Part shown: piece by piece, positions 1 through 4,110 of the stretch
How positions within the stretch are numbered: position 1 is the stretch's first letter
Layout of the letters: each line of letters begins with the position of its first letter
From: Christensenellaceae bacterium
Lineage (GTDB): Bacteria > Bacillota > Clostridia > Christensenellales > Aristaeellaceae
Length of the DNA stretch: 5,534 bases
Direction: 5' to 3'
Assembly: GCA_017881705.1 (NCBI GenBank)
Contig: JADGQP010000061.1
Location: forward strand, 1-5,534
Translations under genes and position numbers: made by a program
The notes under the pieces: model-generated
The model's database searches: none
What the model saw: only the letters and a program-made list of their open reading frames with translations
Told to the model about the DNA's origin: nothing

Positions 1-2
1 AC

Positions 3-770
3 ACCTCGCTGGACCGTGACAGGCAGATTGGCGATGTGCTGCTGGAAGTTAAGAACCTGAGCAGCGCTTATGTGAACAACGTAAGTTTCAAGCTCCATCG
101 GGGCGAGGTGCTGGGTTTTTCCGGCCTTGTGGGCGCCGGGCGCACGGAAACAATGCGCGCCATCATTGGCGCGGATAGGATGACCTCCGGCGAGGTATGG
201 CTGAACGGCAAACGCATTCATTGCCATTCTCCGCAGGAAGCAATGCGTTACGGTATGGTGCTGGTGCCTGAAGACCGCAAGATGCAGGGAGTTTTAAGCA
301 ATCTGAACGTGCGGGACAATATCAACATCTCGATGCTTAGGGAGCATTCCAACGCGCTTGGCATTCTGGATCGAAAGGCGGAAGATGAAACGGCGGCCAA
401 GGGTATCAAGGATTTTCGGATTCGCACACCCTCGGCGGATAAGAAGATTATGGAACTCAGCGGCGGCAACCAGCAGAAGTGTATTGTTGCGCGCTGGATG
501 TGCACCGACCCACGCGTGCTGATTTTAGATGAACCTACCAAAGGCATCGACGTGGGTGCCAAGAGCGAGTTTTACCAGATGATCTGCGAGTTTGCCAAGA
601 AAGGGCTGGGCGTGATTCTGATTTCCTCCGAAATGCCCGAAGTAATCGGGCTGAGCGACCGGATTATCGTTATGCGGGCCCGCACCGTGGCGGGCGAGGT
701 GATGCGCGCGGAGGCTACCGAAGATCACCTGCTTTCGTTGGGCATGGCGGTGGAACGCAAGGATGCCTGA
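3..770 (+). CDS. Sugar ABC transporter ATP-binding protein, RbsA/AraG/MglA type (5' partial)
   Basis: This is the C-terminal half of a fused double-ATPase subunit that powers monosaccharide import at the inner face of the membrane. The frame is open to the left edge, so a GTG at 36 is not a real start. The 255 visible residues begin in the linker between the two ATPase domains and then cover the second domain. The Walker A motif (GLVGAGRT, residues 41-48) has Arg in place of the usual Lys. That degenerate site is normal for the second domain of RbsA, AraG and MglA. The ABC signature LSGGNQQK (152-159) and Walker B VLILDEPT (172-179, Glu177) are intact. The switch region reads ISSEMPEV, with no His, again as in this family. 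The stop lies 38 bases before the permease start, so the two are surely one operon. The family is certain. The substrate is not readable from this subunit. The receptor downstream suggests an arabinose-like pentose or related sugar. Confidence 0.96.
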   Translation, partial: TSLDRDRQIGDVLLEVKNLSSAYVNNVSFKLHRGEVLGFSGLVGAGRTETMRAIIGADRMTSGEVWLNGKRIHCHSPQEAMRYGMVLVPEDRKMQGVLSNLNVRDNINISMLREHSNALGILDRKAEDETAAKGIKDFRIRTPSADKKIMELSGGNQQKCIVARWMCTDPRVLILDEPTKGIDVGAKSEFYQMICEFAKKGLGVILISSEMPEVIGLSDRIIVMRARTVAGEVMRAEATEDHLLSLGMAVERKDA

Positions 771-795
771 AGCACAGGATGAAATCAAACGAATC

Positions 796-800
796 GGAGG
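796..800 (+). promoter_or_regulatory. Ribosome binding site deciding the permease start
   Basis: GGAGG lies 8 bases before the ATG at 809. The in-frame ATG at 779 has only an AGG directly abutting it and no usable spacing, so 809 is the better start. Confidence 0.8.
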
Positions 801-808
801 CGTCAAAC

Positions 809-1789
809 ATGAAGGACAAGCTCAAACGGATGGTTGGAGGCGACAAGCTGATCCTGTTGAGCGCCACTGTCGTAATATTCGCATTGTTCACGTTTCTTAA
901 CAAAAATTACTTTTCTTGGACTAATTTCGTAAATATACTGGTAGCGTCTTCGCTGGTCGGGCTTGTATCCATCGGCCACACGTATCTGATCATCGCGGGA
1001 CAGAACGACCTGTCCCCGGGTTCGCTGGCAGCCTTTTCCGGCGTGCTGGCCGCACTTTTAGTGAGCCGGGGCTTCAGCCTTCCCGTGAGCTTTGCCCTCA
1101 CCGTCGCGGCGGGCGCGCTGGTGGGTGTGTTTAACGCCATTATGGTCAACCGTATCAAGCTGGAAGCATTCATTGCCACGCTGGTTACGCAATCCATCAT
1201 CCGCGGATTCGCGTACATTCTTTGCAACGGCAAGCCTGTAGCCATCAGCAACAAGGTGTTCATCCAAATCGGTAAGGAACGCATATTGGATATTCCCGTT
1301 GCGGTATGGATTATGGTGGTGGCGTTCCTTATTTTCGGGTTTATCCTCGCCAAGACCCGTTTCGGCCGCAGCATTTATGCCATTGGCGGCAACAAGGACG
1401 CGGCGCGCCTGGCTGGGCTTAACCCGAAGCGGATCGTACTGATTTCATTCATCATGATGGGCGTACTGTGCGCCATCGGCGGCATCGTATTTGCGGCCCG
1501 TATGAACAGCGGCCAGCCTGCCGCTAACGTCAACCTGGAGTTTGACGCCATTACCGCGGTTATCCTGGGCGGCGTATCGTTCACAGGCGGTGTGGGCAGC
1601 ATGGGCGGCACCATCATCGGCGTGTTCCTTATCCAGGCGTTTAACACTGGGCTCACGATGGTCAACGTACCCTCCTTCTGGCAGTACGTTGCCAAGGGCG
1701 CGCTGTTACTGTTCGCCCTGACTTCCGACTTTATTCGTAAGCAAAACCGCGAGCGCCAGCTGCTGGAGGCAAGTAAGCGCAACGGCTGA
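809..1789 (+). CDS. Sugar ABC transporter permease, RbsC/AraH/MglC type
   Basis: This is the membrane subunit of the importer, 326 residues from the ATG at 809, a normal length for the family. An upstream in-frame ATG at 779 would add ten residues (MKSNESEASN) but lacks a spaced ribosome binding site. The protein is very hydrophobic with about eight to ten membrane segments. The first lies near residues 14-30, and others near 40-64, 68-115, 122-140, 161-182, 208-230, 245-285 and 290-308. The cytoplasmic loop GGNKDAARLAGL (193-204) is the family's ATPase-coupling motif, and the Gly-rich stretch GGVSFTGGVGSMGGT (254-268) is also diagnostic. It likely works as a homodimer with the ATPase encoded just upstream and the receptor encoded downstream. 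The last residues are basic and cytoplasmic. Family assignment is secure; substrate is inferred only from the receptor. Confidence 0.95.
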   Translation: MKDKLKRMVGGDKLILLSATVVIFALFTFLNKNYFSWTNFVNILVASSLVGLVSIGHTYLIIAGQNDLSPGSLAAFSGVLAALLVSRGFSLPVSFALTVAAGALVGVFNAIMVNRIKLEAFIATLVTQSIIRGFAYILCNGKPVAISNKVFIQIGKERILDIPVAVWIMVVAFLIFGFILAKTRFGRSIYAIGGNKDAARLAGLNPKRIVLISFIMMGVLCAIGGIVFAARMNSGQPAANVNLEFDAITAVILGGVSFTGGVGSMGGTIIGVFLIQAFNTGLTMVNVPSFWQYVAKGALLLFALTSDFIRKQNRERQLLEASKRNG

Positions 1790-1793
1790 TACA

Positions 1794-1831
1794 CCTTGTG
1801 TGTGCCTGCACCCGGCATGGCAGCCACAAGG
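1794..1831 (+). other. Intercistronic stem-loop after the permease gene
   Basis: A hairpin starts four bases after the permease stop codon. The outer arms CCTTGTG (1794-1800) and CACAAGG (1825-1831) pair perfectly over 7 bp. After a 2x2 internal loop, TGCC (1803-1806) pairs with GGCA (1819-1822). TGC (1807-1809) then pairs with GCA (1815-1817) across a bulged T, closing an ACCCG loop. No T-tract follows, so it is not a standard intrinsic terminator. It could protect the 3' end of the upstream message or mark a processing point, letting the receptor be expressed at a different level from the permease. This reading is inference; the pairing itself is visible. Confidence 0.55.
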
Positions 1832-1955
1832 GATAGATGGCTTTCAAGACCGACCTCCTCTACCGGCATAAAACGAACTTTCCCCAAACAGGGTGTGCGG
1901 AAGGCGTGTTTGTTGTACGCTTAAATGACCAAGGTACATACACCCCATTTCCATG

Positions 1956-1981
1956 TTGCTAACGCCGAAACGGTGTTGCAA
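1956..1981 (+). other. Stem-loop or operator-like palindrome just upstream of the receptor RBS
   Basis: TTGC (1956-1959) pairs with GCAA (1978-1981), and AACGCCG (1961-1967) pairs with CGGTGTT (1971-1977). This leaves one bulged T at 1960, an AAA loop, and one G-T pair that is a legal wobble in RNA. The 11-bp stem ends ten bases before the Shine-Dalgarno sequence. It could be a 5' stabilising hairpin, a translational control element, or a repressor operator read as DNA. Confidence 0.5.
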
Positions 1982-1991
1982 ATAAATTGTC

Positions 1992-1998
1992 AGGAGGG
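1992..1998 (+). promoter_or_regulatory. Strong ribosome binding site of the receptor gene
   Basis: AGGAGGG is spaced 7 bases from the ATG at 2006. It fixes the start there, in agreement with the signal peptide that begins at that Met. An upstream in-frame ATG at 1925 would add 27 non-signal residues and is rejected. Confidence 0.85.
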
Positions 1999-2005
1999 AA
2001 CCACC

Positions 2006-2980
2006 ATGAAAAAGGCACTTGCGATCGTACTGGCTCTGGCTCTGGTCCTGGGCCTCGGTTCCGCAGTAGCGGAGAGCAAAGGCATGATCTACGGCATCTA
2101 TAAGGCCGGAGATCAGACTTGGTTTATCGACGAAGGCGCCGCCGCCGAGACAGCTGCTAAGGCTGCGGGCTACGACTTCACCTTTGTGGACGCCAAGATG
2201 AGCCCCGAGGAATACCTGAAGGCCATCGACAATGCCATCGCCAACAAGGCGTCGGGCATCGTGACCTGCATCCCTGACCAGACCATGAGCCAGGCCGTTG
2301 TAGACAAACTCAAAGAAGCCGGCATCCCCGTGGTTGCGGCCGACGACGCGCTGCAAGATGCAAGCGGCACCAAGATCGCACCCTGGGTTGGCATCAACGC
2401 CTACGTAATCGGCGAAGCCAACGGCGCGTGGATCGCCAACTATGCCATTGACAACAACCTCGTCAGCGATCCCGCTTGCGGTCTGCTGATCATGACCATG
2501 GACACCGTGTCCAGCTGCGTGCCGCGCGCTCAGGGCGAGTTGGCCAAGTTCAACGAACTGTGCCCCACCTTCGACGCCAGCAAGATCTTCACCACCGACT
2601 ATGATGGCACCACCGATAAGGGCAACAGTGGCGCTGCCGCTGTGTTCACCGCGCATCCGGAAATCACCAAGTGGCTGGTTACCGGCGCTAACGAGGAAGG
2701 CACCATCGGCGCTCTGCGCGCTCTTGAATCCGCCGGTTTGGACAAGGACGCTTGCGTCGTAGGCCTGGGCGCTTACATGGCCAAAGACGAATGGAAGAAG
2801 GAAGGCACCAGCGCCATGAAGGCTGCCGCGTACTTCAGCTCCGATTCCGTTGGCAAAGGCTCTGTCGCCGTACTTCTCGACCTGATCGACGGCAAGGAAG
2901 TTAAGCAGGAGACTGCCGTAGACGCAATCGAAGTTACGCCCGAAACTTATCAGCAAGTCATGGGCGCTGCCGCCAATTAA
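2006..2980 (+). CDS. Sugar-binding receptor of the ABC importer, AraF-like (periplasmic-binding-protein family, type 1)
   Basis: This exported 324-residue protein captures the sugar outside the membrane and hands it to the permease. Residues 1-22 are a classic signal peptide: MKK, a long Ala/Leu/Val core, then a GSAVA-ES signal peptidase I site. There is no lipobox Cys. The mature part resembles E. coli L-arabinose-binding protein from memory. Shared points are GIYKAGDQTWF (30-40; Lys33 matches ABP Lys10), CIPD, VAADDAL (Asp113-Asp114 match ABP Asp89-Asp90), MDT (165-167), Arg174, the HPEITKWLVTGANEEGTIG block (Asn229 matches ABP Asn205), and VVGLGAY. Two contact positions look changed: Gln37 where ABP has Glu14, and Tyr257 where ABP has Asn232. 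The substrate may therefore be a different sugar. The gene follows the ATPase and permease genes after a 216-base gap, the order inverse to E. coli araFGH. A strong hairpin follows the stop. Confidence 0.93.
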   Translation: MKKALAIVLALALVLGLGSAVAESKGMIYGIYKAGDQTWFIDEGAAAETAAKAAGYDFTFVDAKMSPEEYLKAIDNAIANKASGIVTCIPDQTMSQAVVDKLKEAGIPVVAADDALQDASGTKIAPWVGINAYVIGEANGAWIANYAIDNNLVSDPACGLLIMTMDTVSSCVPRAQGELAKFNELCPTFDASKIFTTDYDGTTDKGNSGAAAVFTAHPEITKWLVTGANEEGTIGALRALESAGLDKDACVVGLGAYMAKDEWKKEGTSAMKAAAYFSSDSVGKGSVAVLLDLIDGKEVKQETAVDAIEVTPETYQQVMGAAAN

Positions 2981-2996
2981 GGCTTCAGCCAAGACA

Positions 2997-3028
2997 AACG
3001 ACCCGGGAGCGAAAGCTCTCGGGTCGTT
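2997..3028. terminator. Shared hairpin terminator between convergent genes
   Basis: The arms at 2997-3010 and 3015-3028 form a 14-bp stem with one G-T wobble, closed by a GAAA tetraloop. It begins 17 bases after the receptor stop codon and 22 bases beyond the end of the minus-strand regulator gene. The downstream tracts are only moderately T-rich on either strand (TCTCGTTCGATTT on plus; TTTGTCTT on minus). It most likely ends transcription from both sides. Confidence 0.85.
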
Positions 3029-3049
3029 CTCGTTCGATTTGCCAAGCCT

Positions 3050-3892
3050 TTAAACCTCGCCCTTGCGGTAGGTCTGCGGCGTGATTCCCGTGATTCGCTT
3101 GAAAACCGTGCAGAAGCTGCTTTCGCTGGAAAATCCACAGCGGTAGGAAATTTCCTTGTTGGAGTGCTGCGTGGTCTTCAGGTAGAACTTCGCGGCGTTC
3201 ACACGCGCGTTGATCAGGTATTCGTGTGGGGTATAGCCGGTTTCCCGCTTGAACACGCGTGAAAAATAGAAAGGACTCAGGGCGGCGCGGCGCGCCAGTT
3301 CTTCCAGCGGAAGAGGCTGGTCGAGGTTTTGGGTAATGTAGGTGATGGACTCCTCCATAATGCTGACTGTATTGTCGCTGGTTCGTTCGGAACCGAAGGT
3401 GAGCAGCTCGGTCAGCACCGATACAATGTGCTGATTTACAAGCGCCTCGCTGGCGCGCTTTTCATGCCGGTACATGTGGAGAACCTTTTCCAGCGAGCGC
3501 ATGGCCCGGTAGGGGTCGGGCAGGAATACGCACAGGTTGTGGCTCTGCGCGATTGCTGTGTAATAGGCGCGTGCCTGTGTTCCGTCAAAATGTGCCCATA
3601 GGATGTCCCAGCCCGATTTTGTACCGTAACAGTGGGGCTGGTAGCAATCCAGCAGCATCAGTGAGCCTTCGCCGATGGGGGTGTTGCGGCCGTCCAGCTG
3701 CACATAGCCACTGCCGCTGACCACATAGAGCAACAGAAAGCTGTTGTAGCTTTGCCTGCGAACCACATAGGTACCATCGCACTGGTACCGGCCCGTGCAG
3801 CGGATGTAGAAAAACAGGTTCCTGGCCGTTTCACTTGCGGTATGGAAGTATACATCCGAAGTGGGCAGCACGCCTTTCTCCTTGATTTTCAT
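3050..3892 (-). CDS. AraC-family transcriptional regulator with cupin-like sensor domain
   Basis: This is a 280-residue DNA-binding regulator, a typical length for sugar-responsive AraC proteins. The N-terminal part (about 25-110) is a cupin-like ligand-sensing domain, seen in FLLLYVVSGSGYVQLDG (52-68), the GEGSLMLLDCYQPH turn (74-87) and WDILWAHFDG (95-104). A helical linker (about 125-190) probably carries dimerisation. The C-terminal domain (about 178-280) has two helix-turn-helix motifs. The first is LEELARRAALSPFYFSRVFKR (196-216). The second is the segment KEISYRCGFSSESSFCTVFKR (246-266), followed by ITGITPQTYRK, the family's closing signature. The start at 3892 is preceded by GGAGG (3902-3898) with 5-base spacing and by a good promoter. 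It is convergent with the transporter operon and divergent from the DUF5107 gene, so it is the obvious local regulator. The sensed ligand is unknown; a sugar is likely. Confidence 0.96.
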   Translation of the reverse strand: MKIKEKGVLPTSDVYFHTASETARNLFFYIRCTGRYQCDGTYVVRRQSYNSFLLLYVVSGSGYVQLDGRNTPIGEGSLMLLDCYQPHCYGTKSGWDILWAHFDGTQARAYYTAIAQSHNLCVFLPDPYRAMRSLEKVLHMYRHEKRASEALVNQHIVSVLTELLTFGSERTSDNTVSIMEESITYITQNLDQPLPLEELARRAALSPFYFSRVFKRETGYTPHEYLINARVNAAKFYLKTTQHSNKEISYRCGFSSESSFCTVFKRITGITPQTYRKGEV

Positions 3893-3934
3893 ACGCGCCT
3901 CCGTTGCAAATTTCGATAATCAGAATCCTACGGT

Positions 3935-3963
3935 ATTGTAGCAAAGCATTGATGAAACGTCAA
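3935..3963 (-). promoter_or_regulatory. Sigma-A-type promoter of the araC-family gene
   Basis: Read on the minus strand, TTGACG (3963-3958) and TACAAT (3940-3935) match the -35 and -10 consensus at five of six bases each and are separated by exactly 17 bases. Transcription would start near 3928, giving a leader of about 35 bases that contains the GGAGG site. Confidence 0.8.
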
Positions 3964-3969
3964 TTCATC
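3951..3969. promoter_or_regulatory. Inverted repeat over the -35 box of the regulator promoter
   Basis: GATGAA (3951-3956) and TTCATC (3964-3969) are perfect inverted arms 7 bases apart. A second nested pair, ATTGA (3948-3952) and TCAAT (3960-3964), overlaps it. Both straddle the -35 hexamer, so a bound protein would block this promoter. The binding protein is unknown; autoregulation or another repressor are both possible. Confidence 0.45.
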
Positions 3970-4016
3970 TATTTATCCTGCTCCAATGTAAAAGCAATTT
4001 TTCAAAATGATAGCGC

Positions 4017-4043
4017 AAGGCATACGAACATACCAGAAGGCAT
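4017..4043 (+). promoter_or_regulatory. AAGGCAT direct repeat, 20-bp period: candidate AraC-type operator
   Basis: AAGGCAT occurs at 4017-4023 and again at 4037-4043, exactly 20 bp start to start, about two helical turns. AraC-family activators typically bind direct half-sites at a spacing of about 21 bp, next to the promoter they activate. A looser copy, AAAGCATTGATGA, lies at 3943-3955 near the regulator promoter and resembles the second repeat (AAGGCATTTATGA, 4037-4049). Confidence 0.45.
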
Positions 4044-4044
4044 T

Positions 4045-4058
4045 TATGATATTATAAG
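4045..4058 (+). promoter_or_regulatory. Probable -10 region for the DUF5107 gene
   Basis: Overlapping candidates TATGAT (4045-4050), TATTAT (4050-4055) and TATAAG (4053-4058) each match the -10 consensus at five of six bases. No good -35 lies 16-18 bases upstream of any of them, as expected if an activator is needed. Transcription would start around 4057-4066, leaving a leader of about 50 bases. Confidence 0.4.
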
Positions 4059-4110
4059 TGTCGATGGGAATCCCCCGGCCACGCGAAGCCGACGCAAAGG
4101 AGGAACTCGC

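Larger units (their letters stand above)
1790..2005 (+). other. Structured 216-base gap and leader before the receptor gene
   Basis: No gene is supported here. The stretch holds two stem-loops, at 1794-1831 and 1956-1981. A weaker 6-bp pairing (CAAACA at 1885-1890 with TGTTTG at 1907-1912) lies between them. I found no convincing -35/-10 pair on the plus strand. The best attempt, TTGTAC near 1913 with TACATA near 1935, matches poorly. The receptor may therefore be transcribed by readthrough from the permease gene, or from a promoter that needs an activator. I do not recognise any known riboswitch class. Confidence 0.5.

Noticed and set aside
36..770. Stand-alone short ATPase starting at GTG 36
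   Set aside because: The frame continues to the left edge with typical inter-domain linker residues (TSLDRDRQIGDV), so this is the second half of a double-domain ATPase.
1812..1818. CCGGCAT as another regulator half-site
   Set aside because: These bases are better explained as part of the loop and arm of the 1794-1831 stem-loop, and the spacing to the next CCGGCAT (1863) is 51 bp, not the 20-bp period.
1817..1924. 35-codon small open frame in the gap (starts MAATRDRW)
   Set aside because: No Shine-Dalgarno sequence, the start lies inside the 1794-1831 hairpin, and the product has no recognisable character.
1925..2005. N-terminal extension of the receptor from an upstream in-frame ATG
   Set aside because: It would put 27 polar residues ahead of a signal peptide, has no ribosome binding site, and runs through the 1956-1981 hairpin. 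The start at 2006 has AGGAGGG at ideal spacing.
1844..2992. 382-codon open frame on the minus strand, the longest complete one in the window
   Set aside because: It is the antisense of the receptor gene. The plus frame has a signal peptide, a strong ribosome binding site and clear family similarity; the minus frame gives a low-complexity Gly/His/Val-rich product with no recognisable domain.
4058..4095. Possible stem-loops in the DUF5107 leader (GTGTCG with CGACGC; CGGC with GCCG)
   Set aside because: The stems are short with long loops, the 5' arm may lie upstream of the transcription start, and GC-rich sequence makes such matches likely by chance.
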